Shown here one piece after another: positions 50,061 through 60,680 of a stretch of DNA of 64,000 nucleotides. Within the stretch, counting starts at the first letter, position 1. Each line of letters starts with the position of its first letter. The stretch is taken from positions 1,674,001 through 1,738,000 of the forward strand of contig NZ_CAKLDM010000002.1 in the NCBI RefSeq assembly GCF_921294215.1, given 5' to 3'. This DNA is from Vibrio marisflavi CECT 7928 (GTDB taxonomy: Bacteria > Pseudomonadota > Gammaproteobacteria > Enterobacterales > Vibrionaceae). The notes under the pieces are model-generated. The model ran no database searches. It was not told the origin of the DNA and saw only the letters and a program-made list of their open reading frames with translations. The position numbers and the translations under genes were made by a program.

Positions 50061-50810
50061 TTAGTCCAGTATTCGCTTTCTCACTTCCATTAAATCTTGC
50101 TCAGTATCCACGCCGACCCCAAGTGTTTCAGCAGTAATGTCAACATGAATTTTTTCTCCATGCCACAATACTCGCAGTTGCTCCAAGCCTTCAACTTGCT
50201 CTAACGTAGAAGTTGGCCAGTTGATATATTCTTTAACGAACCCAGCACGATAGGCATAAATGCCAATATGACGTAATAGCGGCTGCTGAACTTTCGCACT
50301 CGTTGTATCGTTCCACTCTCTATACCATGGGATAGATGCTCGGCTAAAATACATCGCATATCCATTTTTATCACATACCACTTTAACAACGTGAGGATTA
50401 AAAACATCTTCCTTAGAAGCGATGGGCGCTGCGAGTGTCGACATTGGCGCGTGGGAATTTGCAAGATTGTTAGCAACTTGATTGATCATAGAAACAGGAA
50501 TCATCGGCTCGTCACCTTGCACATTAACTACAATGCGATCCGAAGGAATGTTCAGCAAATCGATGGCTTCAGCTAACCGCTCGGTCCCGGACTGGTGCCG
50601 TGAAGAAGTCATACAAACAGGTGCCGAAAATGATTGAGCGGCTTGTTTGACTCTATTATCGTCAGTTGCAATAACAACGTGTTCTGCACCTGAGCGACAC
50701 GCTTGTTCATAAACCCATTGGATCATGGGTTTACCGTGAATATCTGCAAGTGGTTTACCCGGGAGTCGGGTTGAGTCATACCTTGCTGGAATAATCACGG
50801 TGAAAGACAT
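50061..50810 (-). CDS. kdsB: 3-deoxy-manno-octulosonate cytidylyltransferase
   Basis: A 249-residue cytoplasmic enzyme that makes CMP-KDO, the donor for the inner core of lipopolysaccharide. The nucleotide-binding start [15 protein letters not shown] and the NVQGDEPMI loop are intact. Its ATG overlaps the stop of the upstream Trm112-like gene by one base (TAATG), so translation is coupled. It is the last gene of the comEC-msbA-lpxK-ycaR-kdsB run. Confidence 0.96.
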   Translation of the reverse strand: MSFTVIIPARYDSTRLPGKPLADIHGKPMIQWVYEQACRSGAEHVVIATDDNRVKQAAQSFSAPVCMTSSRHQSGTERLAEAIDLLNIPSDRIVVNVQGDEPMIPVSMINQVANNLANSHAPMSTLAAPIASKEDVFNPHVVKVVCDKNGYAMYFSRASIPWYREWNDTTSAKVQQPLLRHIGIYAYRAGFVKEYINWPTSTLEQVEGLEQLRVLWHGEKIHVDITAETLGVGVDTEQDLMEVRKRILD

Positions 50811-50989
50811 TATCTTCCTTCTTCCATAGACATGGTTCTTGCTTCGGACTCAAGTAGAACTGGTATTCCCTCTTTAATTGGAAAAGCCAGTCTATCAAGC
50901 TTGCAAACAAGTTCTTGGCTGTCTTTGTCAAAAGTTAGCTTACCTTTACAAACTGGGCATGCCACAATCTCAAGCAGACGGTGATCCAT
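50810..50989 (-). CDS. ycaR: Trm112/YcaR family small protein (UPF0434)
   Basis: A 59-residue zinc-ribbon-like protein starting [20 protein letters not shown]. The CPVC pair and a later Cys29 (ELVCK) are the metal-binding-type cysteines; the fourth position is not a Cys, as is usual in this family. The family relates to Trm112, a partner of methyltransferases; the bacterial role is unclear. It overlaps the end of lpxK by 20 bases, and its stop overlaps the kdsB start. In E. coli ycaR sits in the same lpxK-ycaR-kdsB order. Confidence 0.93.
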   Translation of the reverse strand: MDHRLLEIVACPVCKGKLTFDKDSQELVCKLDRLAFPIKEGIPVLLESEARTMSMEEGR

Positions 50990-51977
50990 AATCTTTCATA
51001 ACCTCTTTAATTCTATCTAAAATTTTCATCTCATCAGATTCAGCTATATTGGCAGAAACGGGCAAATACCACCAATTGTCCTGCGCATATTGCTCGCATT
51101 TGACTGAATCTTTTTCTGTCATTATGACATTGCTACCTTGGCAAGCAAACGACATCAGCTCTGAGCTATCGAAGTCTTTATGATCGGCAAAGCTTTTAGT
51201 AAGTCGTAAATCTGCACCTAACAGCTCTAACGTATCGAAAAAACGCGGCGGGTGAGCAATACCAGCAAATGCAACTAAATCACTTAATTGGCTTACAGGA
51301 GCTTGATCTAGTGTCTTCAGATTCACAGCTAAACTTGGAGTTAAGCTCATTGATATCTCGCTATTCTGAGCTTTTCCACCATTTGCAATGATAAAATCGA
51401 CTGAGTCCAAGCGGGAAACCTCTTCTCTAAGCGGCCCTAGAGGCATCAGTCTTTCATTTCCGAATCGCCTCACACCATCAACCACAACCAACTCTATGTC
51501 TCTTGCCAAAGCATAGTGCTGTAATCCGTCATCAGTGATGACAATATCTACATTTGAATCAAGCAACGCTTTAACTGCTTGCGAACGATTTGGCGACACC
51601 GCTACTGGGACGCCTGTACGCTGGTGAATCAACTTGGGTTCATCACCGCAATGCTGGGTAGGCGTCTCAGAATTGAGTAGTAGTGGGTAGCTCGGTGCCT
51701 TGGCACCATAACCTCGAGATACCACGCCAGGTTTATAACCTTGGCGTTGCAAAAGCTCAACCAGCCAAATAACTGTTGGCGTTTTTCCATTACCACCGAC
51801 GGTAATATTACCAACAACTACAACTGGAACGGGAGCACGATATACTTCTTTCTTTCCGTCTCGATACTGCGCTTTTCTTCTTTTCGACAGGGATTTAAAT
51901 AGTAAACTGAGTGGCCACAAGAGTGGCCACAAAAAATAACTAAGTGGATGGTTTTTAAACCATATCTTGTCAATCAA
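50970..51977 (-). CDS. lpxK: Tetraacyldisaccharide 4'-kinase
   Basis: A 335-residue membrane-associated kinase that phosphorylates the 4' position of the lipid A precursor. The P-loop-like [11 protein letters not shown] lies at 56-66 and an N-terminal membrane-binding helix at about 10-30. It lies five bases after msbA. The DDGLQH stretch near residue 150 is family-typical. Confidence 0.95.
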   Translation of the reverse strand: MIDKIWFKNHPLSYFLWPLLWPLSLLFKSLSKRRKAQYRDGKKEVYRAPVPVVVVGNITVGGNGKTPTVIWLVELLQRQGYKPGVVSRGYGAKAPSYPLLLNSETPTQHCGDEPKLIHQRTGVPVAVSPNRSQAVKALLDSNVDIVITDDGLQHYALARDIELVVVDGVRRFGNERLMPLGPLREEVSRLDSVDFIIANGGKAQNSEISMSLTPSLAVNLKTLDQAPVSQLSDLVAFAGIAHPPRFFDTLELLGADLRLTKSFADHKDFDSSELMSFACQGSNVIMTEKDSVKCEQYAQDNWWYLPVSANIAESDEMKILDRIKEVMKDYGSPSA

Positions 51978-51982
51978 GGTAT

Positions 51983-53731
51983 TTATTCACCAAATTGTGT
52001 TTTATAAAGTTGAGCGTAAGCACCATCTTTTTCTAACAGATTTGCGTGATCACCGCGCTCGATTATCTCGCCTTCATCAACTACCAATATTTCATCTGCT
52101 GATTCAATAGTAGATAGTCTATGGGCAATCACCAACACGGTTTTGTCTTTTTGCAGTTCATCAAGAGCCGACTGAATCGCTTTTTCAGACTCAGTGTCAA
52201 GCGCAGACGTCGCTTCATCTAAAATCAAAACCGGAGCATCTCTCAATAGAGCTCGAGCAATCGCAACTCGTTGACGCTGGCCTCCAGAAAGGCTGGTGCC
52301 GTTCTCGCCAATAACAGTATCTAAGCCATTCTCCATTGGGCCAATAAATTCCATTGCGTGAGCAAGTTTCGCGGCTTCCTCTATCTGATCTTTCGAGTAA
52401 TCCTTCTCCGCAGCATATGCGATATTGTTGGCAATGCTATCGTTAAATAGGTGGACGTTTTGAGAAACCAGCGCAAAGTGTTTACGTAGGTTAGTCAGAG
52501 TGTAATCACGGATATCATAACCATCCAAGTTTATCGAACCTGAATCAACGTCATAGAAGCGCGTGAACAAATTAGCGATGGTACTTTTCCCTGAACCAGA
52601 TCGCCCAACAAGAGCAACCGTCTTACCTTTAGGTATAGTAAAGCTCACATCTCGCAAAGCGGGTTTTTCTTTACCTTGATAAGTGAAAGTTACATTTTTA
52701 ACTTCGATATCACCTTGGATATTTTTCGCTTCATATTTGCCGTTATCAACTTCAGTGTCTAAATCCATCAACGAAAATAACGTGTGACTTGCTGCCATAC
52801 CACGCTGAAACTCTGCCGTAACACCGGTTAAAGATTTCAGTGGACGCATCAAACCAAACATAGCTGAGAAAATAACTGTGAAAGTACCCGCCGTAAGTTG
52901 CTCGCGAATAGAGTCGAAGCTTGCCAAAAACAGCACGGAGACCAAAGCCATTGATGCAATCATCTGTATAACAGGGTTAGCAATGGCCTGAGCCGCAACC
53001 AACTTCATCGACTGCTGACGCATTAAGTTACTCACATGGTCAAAGCGCTTGGTTTCCACTTTTTGACCGCCATAACTTAGCACTACTTTATGGCCTTTTA
53101 GCATTTGCTCAGCCGAAGAAGTCATTTGCCCCATAGCGGTCTGCATATTACGCGAAATCTTACGAAAACGTTTGGAAACCACACCAATCGCCCATGCCAC
53201 AATAGGAGCAACAATTAGCAAAACCAAAGAAAGCTGCCAACTATTCCAGAACATCAACACTAGCAAGCCTACGATACTGGCTCCTTCACGGACAATGCTC
53301 ACCAGCGCACTACTTGTTGCACCAGCAACTTGGTCAGAATCGTAAGTAATGCGTGAAAGCAGAGCTCCTGTCGATTCCTTATCAAAAAAGGAGACTGGCA
53401 TATGCATAAACTGGTTGAAAATACGGCGGCGAATCTTCATCACTACATGACTGGATACCCAACTAAGACAATAAGTAGATACAAAACCACTAGTGCCTCG
53501 AATAAACATCATTGCTAAAATAATTATTGGCAGGATCTTGAGAAAATCTGACTGAGTATTGCCAAACCCTTCATCGAGCAAAGGTTTAAGCAAAGAGACC
53601 ATGTAAGTATCTGATGTAGCGTTGATTATCAAAGCAACTATTGCAACAGCTAATCCGGTTTTGTAATGGCGAATATAAACCCAAAGCCGCTTAAAGGTCT
53701 GCCAAGTTGTTTCATCTGTGTTTTCTGACAT
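51983..53731 (-). CDS. msbA: Lipid A export permease/ATP-binding protein MsbA
   Basis: A 582-residue homodimeric ABC flippase that moves lipid A-core across the inner membrane; the length equals that of E. coli MsbA. It has six membrane segments in the first 320 residues. The nucleotide domain has Walker [10 protein letters not shown], the LSGGQRQR signature and Walker [11 protein letters not shown]. It lies between comEC (32 bases before it) and lpxK (five bases after). It is an essential gene in most Gram-negatives. Confidence 0.97.
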   Translation of the reverse strand: MSENTDETTWQTFKRLWVYIRHYKTGLAVAIVALIINATSDTYMVSLLKPLLDEGFGNTQSDFLKILPIIILAMMFIRGTSGFVSTYCLSWVSSHVVMKIRRRIFNQFMHMPVSFFDKESTGALLSRITYDSDQVAGATSSALVSIVREGASIVGLLVLMFWNSWQLSLVLLIVAPIVAWAIGVVSKRFRKISRNMQTAMGQMTSSAEQMLKGHKVVLSYGGQKVETKRFDHVSNLMRQQSMKLVAAQAIANPVIQMIASMALVSVLFLASFDSIREQLTAGTFTVIFSAMFGLMRPLKSLTGVTAEFQRGMAASHTLFSLMDLDTEVDNGKYEAKNIQGDIEVKNVTFTYQGKEKPALRDVSFTIPKGKTVALVGRSGSGKSTIANLFTRFYDVDSGSINLDGYDIRDYTLTNLRKHFALVSQNVHLFNDSIANNIAYAAEKDYSKDQIEEAAKLAHAMEFIGPMENGLDTVIGENGTSLSGGQRQRVAIARALLRDAPVLILDEATSALDTESEKAIQSALDELQKDKTVLVIAHRLSTIESADEILVVDEGEIIERGDHANLLEKDGAYAQLYKTQFGE

Positions 53732-53763
53732 ATTGGTGTTGGTATTATTTCCAAAAATTCCGG

Positions 53764-56031
53764 CTATTCTACTCCGTTACGCAGCATCTGCCTATACCAT
53801 CTACCACTTTGACTATTCCTTAACGTCGATATTTTTTTACTTTTATTGACGAACTCAATAGTAACCTGCCCGCTCTCAGCTGTATCAAGCCAGTTTGCAC
53901 CAACTTTCTTGTAACGATTTACGACTTCTGGGTTTGGTAATTGCCATTGATTACTTTTTGCTAAAGATGCGACGGCAATTTCTGGCTGTACCGACGATAC
54001 AAATTTATCAATAGACGAAGAACTACTTCCATGATGAGGTACAACAATAATATCGCTAGCAAGTAGCTCTCCTTTTTGCCGAACTATCAGCCACTCAGCC
54101 ACACTTTCTATGTCCCCCGCAAGCAGAACGCTGTGCTCAGATTCTAAATCATGGACTCGTATGACGCAGGAATGTGGATTAAATGCTCGTGAAACCATAG
54201 TGGGAGGCCACAACACATCAAATGCTAGAGCCTTCCACTTCCAAGACACTCCGCTTTCACATGGCATCTCACCACTTGATGGCGAGCTAGATCTCACCCA
54301 TTTCGGCAAATATTTATGGTTCAGTATACCTTTACCACCAGCGTGATCTGAATCTTGGTGACTCAGAATCAATCCTTCTATTTTGCTTACGCCACGTCCT
54401 GTCAATACTGGACTTATCACCGACTCTACAACGCTTCCACCCAACCAGACACCCCCAGTGTCGTAAACTACAACCCGCCCCTGTTGCTCGATTAAGATCG
54501 CCAGCCCATGACCGACATCTAATATATCTATGCGCCAGTCAGGTTGACTTTTAAATAGGTCAGCAATGGCTAAGTTGCTGGCAAGAATAGCGGAAAGTAG
54601 GGGCACAAAACTGCGCGACACAACTTGGTATAAGAGTAGCAACATAGTCGCCGAAAGAAGTATTAGCCAAATCGCCTTGGAGATGGGTAACCAGCCATAT
54701 GTAGCAAACTGAGTTGCAAAAACAACTGGCTTGAACAACCAAGAGCTGAGTTGCCATATTCCAGAGCCCACACCAACCAAAGATAGACAGCTAGCAAGCA
54801 TAAGAAATGGCACCACAACAAAACTAACCCAAGGGACAAAAACCAAGTTATAGAGAAAGCCACTTAGGCTAATACCTTGAAAGAAAAGAGCGCTAACAGG
54901 CCCCATCAGGATAATCAAGGAGAATTGTATTTTTACGGCTCTTAATAGAATTGAATTGTTTTCAGTAGACTCAATTACGTAGAACAACACTGCAACTGCG
55001 ACAAAAGAAAGCCAAAAACCAGAAGACATAAAAGAGAAAGGATAAACGGTAAGCACAACTGCTAGCGTCGATAGCAAGCGTATCCAAACACTTATTCGAA
55101 GTCGAGAGTAAAGCAATACAACGTTAAATAAACACATTGTCAACGCTCGCTGGGTAGACAAACTAAAATCGGCTAACCACGCATAAAAGAGAGCAGCAAG
55201 ACACCCCAGAAAAATCGGCATCCAAACCAATTGTTTGGAACAGCGTGAACCTACCAATCCTAGGGCGTAACCAACAAAATAGGCAATACCAATATGTAAG
55301 CCAGATATTGCTAACAAGTGCCCCAAACCACTTCGCTGTAAGTTGAACCAAATTTCTTTTGGTATTTCATCCCTAACGCCAAATAGTAGTGCTCTAATTA
55401 GGCCACGATGCTGCAATGTTGATGTATCACTAGATACTTGATTAAATAGATATGTTTTAAGAGAAGTGCTTTTTTTAGTTACCTCGACATCACCAATAAC
55501 AGAAGCTCTCGCAAGCCAGCCTTGGCTAAAATAAAAACTTTCTTTGTCAAACCCCGCTTCATTCAACCAACCAGATATTCGTTTCAATTTTATTCTTGCG
55601 AATACTTCATCCCCAACGCTCAGTGGAAAGCTGTTAATCAAACGAATTTGTCCTTGCTCAAAGTAATTTAACTTTTGACCATCTATTGCTAGAACTTCTA
55701 CTGTTCCCTCATATCCGTGATTAATTTTTTTAAAATAGCTGCCTACTTTTGCAGATATGGTAACATGCTCGCCAAATTGGAAGATGGCATGAGATTGCTC
55801 ATATAACTGGTTCCCTTTGAGTAAGATAACTAATAACGCAATCCCTCCCCCAAAGAACCAATTTAACCTCCTATACTTTATACAAACAACGATAAGGACC
55901 GCAGTAGGTAGACTCCATGTCAGACTCGGCAAGACTGGCCAAAATGGAGCGCTTAAAATTGTGAGAATAAATACAAGTAACGTCCGATATTTAAAATAAG
56001 AGCCATGTTTTTCTATGCCAAAAAAGTTCAT
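53764..56031 (-). CDS. comEC: DNA-uptake channel protein ComEC/Rec2
   Basis: A 755-residue inner-membrane protein that carries transforming DNA into the cytoplasm. The N-terminal part has several membrane segments and an OB-like periplasmic domain; the central competence domain has the [17 protein letters not shown] motif. The C-terminal metallo-beta-lactamase-like domain has HQDSDHAGG and [10 protein letters not shown], the likely nuclease site. The start overlaps the divergent DUF2062 gene by 17 bases; a downstream start is possible. Confidence 0.92.
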   Translation of the reverse strand: MNFFGIEKHGSYFKYRTLLVFILTILSAPFWPVLPSLTWSLPTAVLIVVCIKYRRLNWFFGGGIALLVILLKGNQLYEQSHAIFQFGEHVTISAKVGSYFKKINHGYEGTVEVLAIDGQKLNYFEQGQIRLINSFPLSVGDEVFARIKLKRISGWLNEAGFDKESFYFSQGWLARASVIGDVEVTKKSTSLKTYLFNQVSSDTSTLQHRGLIRALLFGVRDEIPKEIWFNLQRSGLGHLLAISGLHIGIAYFVGYALGLVGSRCSKQLVWMPIFLGCLAALFYAWLADFSLSTQRALTMCLFNVVLLYSRLRISVWIRLLSTLAVVLTVYPFSFMSSGFWLSFVAVAVLFYVIESTENNSILLRAVKIQFSLIILMGPVSALFFQGISLSGFLYNLVFVPWVSFVVVPFLMLASCLSLVGVGSGIWQLSSWLFKPVVFATQFATYGWLPISKAIWLILLSATMLLLLYQVVSRSFVPLLSAILASNLAIADLFKSQPDWRIDILDVGHGLAILIEQQGRVVVYDTGGVWLGGSVVESVISPVLTGRGVSKIEGLILSHQDSDHAGGKGILNHKYLPKWVRSSSPSSGEMPCESGVSWKWKALAFDVLWPPTMVSRAFNPHSCVIRVHDLESEHSVLLAGDIESVAEWLIVRQKGELLASDIIVVPHHGSSSSSIDKFVSSVQPEIAVASLAKSNQWQLPNPEVVNRYKKVGANWLDTAESGQVTIEFVNKSKKISTLRNSQSGRWYRQMLRNGVE

Positions 56032-56524
56032 TAAACGTCTTATCCCTGATCATGATGTCATCAAACGTCAGAAGGCACTAAAAGTATTTGGCAACGTTTT
56101 ATATAACCCAAACTTGTGGTGTTTAAACCGACGCTCTGCAGCGGGTGCTTTCGCTATCGGCCTATTCATGGCGTTTGTGCCTCTACCAAGCCAAATGATT
56201 ATGTCTGCAGGCTTAGCGATAGCCTGCGGTGTAAACCTCCCTTTATCTGTTGCGTTAGTTTGGGTTAGCAACCCTATTACCATGCCTGTAATGTTTTACT
56301 TCGCGTATAAAGTTGGAGCTTATTTACTGCATACCCCTCCCCAACCATTCCACTTTGAACTTTCATGGGATTTCATCATGCAACAAATGCACACAATAGG
56401 CCCCCCTTTCGTACTCGGTTGTATTGTCTGCGGCATCATCTCTGGCCTAATCGGTTATTTCGGCATCAAAGGGTTATGGCGATATTCCGTTGTGCGTAGC
56501 TGGCAAAAAAGGCAACTGCGTTAA
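56015..56524 (+). CDS. DUF2062 membrane protein
   Basis: A 169-residue inner-membrane protein with three or four hydrophobic segments and the family-typical SAAGAFAIGLFMAFVPLPSQ and VWVSNPITMPVMFYFAYKVG. DUF2062 proteins are widespread and of unknown function. Its start codon lies within the first codons of comEC on the opposite strand, so the two 5' ends overlap by 17 bases and any promoter or leader of one lies inside the other gene. The ribosome binding site is poor. Confidence 0.88.
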   Translation: MPKKFIKRLIPDHDVIKRQKALKVFGNVLYNPNLWCLNRRSAAGAFAIGLFMAFVPLPSQMIMSAGLAIACGVNLPLSVALVWVSNPITMPVMFYFAYKVGAYLLHTPPQPFHFELSWDFIMQQMHTIGPPFVLGCIVCGIISGLIGYFGIKGLWRYSVVRSWQKRQLR

Positions 56525-56627
56525 CCAGTTCGAAATTAAGGTTAAGCTTTATATTCTGTTCAGAAAACCAGCAAGAACCTAGGTTGAGAAAAGCTACTTA
56601 TTAGCGTGTAAACAGCTGTGAATACAA

Positions 56628-56665
56628 GTATGAAAAAAGGGGGCGTTTAGCCCCTTTTTTCATAC
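56628..56665. terminator. Bidirectional terminator, DUF2062 gene / lolE
   Basis: A perfect 15-bp stem GTATGAAAAAAGGGG (56628-56642) / CCCCTTTTTTCATAC (56651-56665) with a short loop. Confidence 0.93.
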
Positions 56666-56690
56666 TATTCTTTCTAATCTTGAACCTAGC

Positions 56691-57935
56691 TTATTTCGAG
56701 CTCAAAACCATCGCTGGATTCAGCTTGCTTGCGCGAGATGCTGGATACCATGTTGCGACGAAGCTAAGGACTATCGCTGTAGCGGACACCACTAGGACAT
56801 TTGAGAAGTCTACTTGCGAAGGTAAGAAGTTAACAAAGTAGATATCGCCAGATAAGAATCGGTGACCGATTAGATCCTGTAACCCATCTACGAGCGAAGT
56901 TAGATTTAGGGCAACCACAACACCGAACACGCTACCAACAACACTGCCTAATACTCCCGAAAAAACGCCTTGCCATACGAATATTCGTCGAATTAGAGAA
57001 TCCGTAGCCCCCATCGTGCGCAAAATAGCGATCTCTGAAGAACGATCTTTCACTGCCATCATCAGGGTAGAAACAATATTGAAACAAGCAACACCAATCA
57101 CAAGAACCATTACTAGATACATGATGGTTCTTACCAACTGAATATCGCTGTACAAGAATCCATATTTCTGTTGCCAACTTCTCAAGTAAACGTAAACATT
57201 CAAGTGGCCACCCACCTCTCGAACAATTTGCGTTGCATCCAAAACGTTTGATACTTTGACGGCGATTCCAGTAACAGCACTGCCAATATCTGTATATTGC
57301 TGAGCATCTTTTAGAGGCAATAAAGCAAGTGTGTGATCAATCTGACCTTCTAAGTTTAATAAGCCAACAACTTTTACACGGACTCGCTTTGGAGCTTGGA
57401 CACGTGTTGTCTCATTGCTCTTTGGAATCATCAAGGTGACGTATTGACCCACTTTAACTTTTAGCTCTTGGGCAACACCTTTACCCAAAATTATCTGGTG
57501 CTTGCCAGCCTTAAAGTTTTTCCAAGCACTCGGCTCAATATATTTCGACATATCAGATACAGCAGACTCTTCAGAGGGCTCAATGCCTCTAACAGCAATA
57601 GCTTTCAGCTTTAAGTCTTTTTCCGCTAAAGCAGTGAAACCAACATAGGGAGCTGCAGCTATAATCTTTGGGCTTTCCTTCACCTGTTTCAAAACAGGTT
57701 GCCAATTTTGGATAGGGCCTCGAACACCTGCAAACTCACCGTGAGGAATAACAGAAAGTACCCGGTTATTAAGCTCTCGCTGAAATCCGTTCATCGCAGA
57801 CAAGCCAATGATAATCACTGCGACTCCAACAGCAATTCCAATTGTCGAAGATAGTGAGATAAACGAGACTAGTTTGTTTCGCTGCCGAGCGCGGCTAAAT
57901 CGGCTTCCGATGAGCAATGATAGAGATGCAATCAT
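56691..57935 (-). CDS. lolE: Lipoprotein-releasing system permease LolE
   Basis: A 414-residue inner-membrane permease with one N-terminal and three C-terminal membrane segments and an FtsX-like core; the length equals that of E. coli LolE. With LolC and LolD it releases outer-membrane lipoproteins from the inner membrane to LolA. VLVIGVACFNIVSTLMMAVKDRSS marks the third segment and the loop that touches LolD. The order lolC-lolD-lolE and the sequence fix this copy as LolE. It starts immediately after lolD. Confidence 0.95.
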   Translation of the reverse strand: MIASLSLLIGSRFSRARQRNKLVSFISLSSTIGIAVGVAVIIIGLSAMNGFQRELNNRVLSVIPHGEFAGVRGPIQNWQPVLKQVKESPKIIAAAPYVGFTALAEKDLKLKAIAVRGIEPSEESAVSDMSKYIEPSAWKNFKAGKHQIILGKGVAQELKVKVGQYVTLMIPKSNETTRVQAPKRVRVKVVGLLNLEGQIDHTLALLPLKDAQQYTDIGSAVTGIAVKVSNVLDATQIVREVGGHLNVYVYLRSWQQKYGFLYSDIQLVRTIMYLVMVLVIGVACFNIVSTLMMAVKDRSSEIAILRTMGATDSLIRRIFVWQGVFSGVLGSVVGSVFGVVVALNLTSLVDGLQDLIGHRFLSGDIYFVNFLPSQVDFSNVLVVSATAIVLSFVATWYPASRASKLNPAMVLSSK

Positions 57936-58622
57936 CTACGCGCCCCTCTCCCCAACTAGCAAGCCATCTTGCATATGAAGCTGCCTATCCATTTTCCCTG
58001 CCAGCTCGCCATCGTGAGTTACAACAAGAAAGGCAGTATTAAATTCACTATTGAGCTCTCGCATCAAGTCATAAATTGATAACGCAGTATTATGATCCAA
58101 GTTGCCAGTAGGCTCATCCGCTAATACTAGATCGGGTTTATTCACTAAAGCTCTGGCAATCGCGACGCGCTGTCTTTCTCCTCCAGAAAGCTCCGAAGGT
58201 CTGTGTGACAAGCGGTGGCTTAATCCCACTTTATCTAACAACAACCTTGCTTCTCGTTTCGCAACAGACATTTTTGTCCCTCCAATCAAAAGAGGCATCG
58301 CAACATTTTCCTCTGCACTAAAATCGGATAACAAATGATGGAACTGGTATACAAAACCTAAGTGCTTATTACGTAGTTTTGCCTGCTTGTCGCTATTTAA
58401 TTTAGATAAATCATGACCTAAAAACTGCACACTTCCCTCACAAGGATCATCTAGTGCACCCAATATATGCAAAAGTGTACTTTTCCCTGAACCGGACGAT
58501 CCTATCAAGGATGCGAAGTCGCCTTTTTGTAGATCAAAGCTCACACCTTTGAGCACTTGAGTAGAAACAGAACCTTCTTGATAGGTTTTATAAATTTTTT
58601 GACATTGTAGAAGGCTATTCAT
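57936..58622 (-). CDS. lolD: Lipoprotein-releasing system ATPase LolD
   Basis: A 228-residue ATPase that powers the LolCDE complex. Walker [12 protein letters not shown], the signature ELSGGERQR and Walker [13 protein letters not shown] are all intact. The [20 protein letters not shown] stretch after the Q-loop is typical of LolD. Its start overlaps the end of lolC by eight bases and its stop abuts lolE. Confidence 0.96.
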   Translation of the reverse strand: MNSLLQCQKIYKTYQEGSVSTQVLKGVSFDLQKGDFASLIGSSGSGKSTLLHILGALDDPCEGSVQFLGHDLSKLNSDKQAKLRNKHLGFVYQFHHLLSDFSAEENVAMPLLIGGTKMSVAKREARLLLDKVGLSHRLSHRPSELSGGERQRVAIARALVNKPDLVLADEPTGNLDHNTALSIYDLMRELNSEFNTAFLVVTHDGELAGKMDRQLHMQDGLLVGERGA

Positions 58623-59823
58623 ATCTCAAGGCCTCGGCTGGTTTAACTGAAGATGCTCGATAAGCAGGGAATAATGTGGCTAAGAAACTAAGAACAATAG
58701 CCAAAACGATAACTGCAAAAATTTGCAATGGGTTGATAGAAATAGGCAGCTGTCCACCTAGTGCAAACAAAGATACTCCCATGCTTTGCAATACGGTATT
58801 AAGATTTAGCGCCAAAGCTATACCTAGTGCCCCCCCCACAAGAGCACCAATAGTACCGCTACTCGCTCCTTGTACCATGAAGATACCTAACACTTGACGA
58901 TTGGTCATACCTTGAGTTTTCAATATGGCGACTTCTGATTGCTTCTCCATAACAACCATAATCAGTGCTGAGACAATATTAAACGCAGCAACCGCAACAA
59001 TCAGCCCCAACATTAATCCCATCATACTTTTTTCCATGCCCACAGCTTGGAATAGCTGCCCTCGCTGGGAACGCCAATCACTCCAGCTCCAACCTTCAGG
59101 CAACGATTGTTTTGAGAGCTCACTGACAACAAATGGGTCTTTAAAGAACAATCGCCAACCAGATATTGTTCCTTTCTTTAACCTCATTAAGCTGGCTGCA
59201 TCTTGCATATTGGTGACAATTAGCTGCCCATCCACATCAGAGCCCGTGTTGTAAATTCCTGCAACTGTGAACAGGCGCTGACGTGGAATCATACCAAATG
59301 GTGTAAATTGACTTGCACTAGTAACCATTAAGCGAAGCTTGTCTCCAATGGATACATTAAGGTTACGAGCTAGAGTTTGCCCGATGAATACTCGATATGA
59401 GCCGGGTGTTAATGTGCTTAACCGCCCTGCCATTATATATTGCTGAATTGGGTCGTTATCCTTCGGTTCCACTCCTATCATCATTCCTACTGTCAGTTCA
59501 GAGGCGCTTTGAATAACAGCTTCTCCACGAACTATCGGCTGAGGAGGATGAGCACTCGACAATTCAGACACAAAAGATGGAGGAGATGACTTCATAGGCG
59601 TGTCTCCATTAGTCAGAGACACCACAGCTTGTGGGAGAACACCAAGTATTCGATGCTTAAGTTGAGACTCAAAACCGTTCATCACTGATAATACAGTCAC
59701 TAGGGACATCACTCCAATAGTAATACCAGCGGTAGAAATATAAGACACAAAACGGCTAAACCTATCGCCGGAGCGCCCTCTGAGATAACGCCAACCGATA
59801 AATGCCGAAATGGATGGATACAT
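58615..59823 (-). CDS. lolC: Lipoprotein-releasing system permease LolC
   Basis: A 402-residue permease, the partner of LolE that recruits LolA. It starts [20 protein letters not shown], close to E. coli LolC; I chose this ATG over a TTG four codons upstream. Membrane segments lie at about 25-45 and three in the last 140 residues, with the FtsX-like core. It is the first gene of lolC-lolD-lolE on the minus strand and divergent from the PilZ-like gene. Confidence 0.94.
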   Translation of the reverse strand: MYPSISAFIGWRYLRGRSGDRFSRFVSYISTAGITIGVMSLVTVLSVMNGFESQLKHRILGVLPQAVVSLTNGDTPMKSSPPSFVSELSSAHPPQPIVRGEAVIQSASELTVGMMIGVEPKDNDPIQQYIMAGRLSTLTPGSYRVFIGQTLARNLNVSIGDKLRLMVTSASQFTPFGMIPRQRLFTVAGIYNTGSDVDGQLIVTNMQDAASLMRLKKGTISGWRLFFKDPFVVSELSKQSLPEGWSWSDWRSQRGQLFQAVGMEKSMMGLMLGLIVAVAAFNIVSALIMVVMEKQSEVAILKTQGMTNRQVLGIFMVQGASSGTIGALVGGALGIALALNLNTVLQSMGVSLFALGGQLPISINPLQIFAVIVLAIVLSFLATLFPAYRASSVKPAEALRYE

Positions 59824-60044
59824 AGAAAAAACCAATATTAAGTAAGTCGGGATACTGTAACGATTAACAACGTTTCGTTGTAGCCTTTATTTGCTATAAA
59901 CAGGTAAATTTCGCCGCTTTGCAAAAACATAGGCATAAGAACAGTTAATGACAGGCATATTACACTGTAAGTTCAATATATATAGTGCCCATTTTCTCTT
60001 GACTCTAACTTTTGTACTGCCTCGACAAAAGTCATAGTAAAAGG

Positions 60045-60073
60045 TCAACAGACAATTGTTATTTAGTTATAAT
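60045..60073 (+). promoter_or_regulatory. Sigma-70-type promoter of the PilZ-like gene
   Basis: TCAACA (60045-60050), a 17-base spacer, then a perfect TATAAT (60068-60073), 30 bases before the start codon of the next gene. Confidence 0.6.
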
Positions 60074-60102
60074 CACAAAGATAGCAAAAAAGGGAAATTA
60101 TC

Positions 60103-60666
60103 ATGGCAGGACAAGAGTATTTTAGCGTTCATCATTCGATGGTGGTTAATGTAGAACCATTAACCGATGACTATGTTTTGCCAACCATCAATGAATTTGA
60201 GGCCGAAATCCCGCACTCTTTTATCATTGCCAGCGAATTTAGTCAGCTTGACCAGCTCAATGACAAAGCGATGCTTGAGCTAAAACACAGCGATTTACGT
60301 TATGTGATGCAGCTACTCGATCACCAGAACTCAAAGCTCAACTTAATCTTAACCTACATGCTATCCGAGCAAGATGACAAACAGCATCGCTTCCACACAC
60401 TCTCCTTTGGTGCAAGCCAGTTCTCCTATCAGTCAAACTCAGCATTACCCATCGATTCCCACTCGCGAGCAAAACTATTTTTGGAACATCCCGCAGCTGC
60501 GATATACTGCTACACCAAAGTGGTTGAATGTGTCGAACATGAAAATGGTTACGCTGTTACTATGGAATACATATTACTGCGCGAACAAGACCAAGACTTG
60601 TTGATTAAAGCTGCACTTCACCAGCAACAAAAACTACTGCGCGAGCGCACTCTAAACCGAGAATAA
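60103..60666 (+). CDS. PilZ-like domain protein (PlzB-like)
   Basis: A 187-residue protein at the same place (between lolC and mfd) as V. cholerae VC1885, which I recall as PlzB. The fold looks PilZ-like: beta-rich middle, then YHQ-type helical end. The RxxxR and D/NxSxxG motifs that bind cyclic di-GMP are not present in a convincing form; the nearest residues are IDSHSRAKL near 127-135. It may therefore be a non-binding or altered PilZ protein. GGGAAAT lies just before the ATG. Confidence 0.72.
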   Translation: MAGQEYFSVHHSMVVNVEPLTDDYVLPTINEFEAEIPHSFIIASEFSQLDQLNDKAMLELKHSDLRYVMQLLDHQNSKLNLILTYMLSEQDDKQHRFHTLSFGASQFSYQSNSALPIDSHSRAKLFLEHPAAAIYCYTKVVECVEHENGYAVTMEYILLREQDQDLLIKAALHQQQKLLRERTLNRE

Positions 60667-60680
60667 CTTAACGCTTTATC

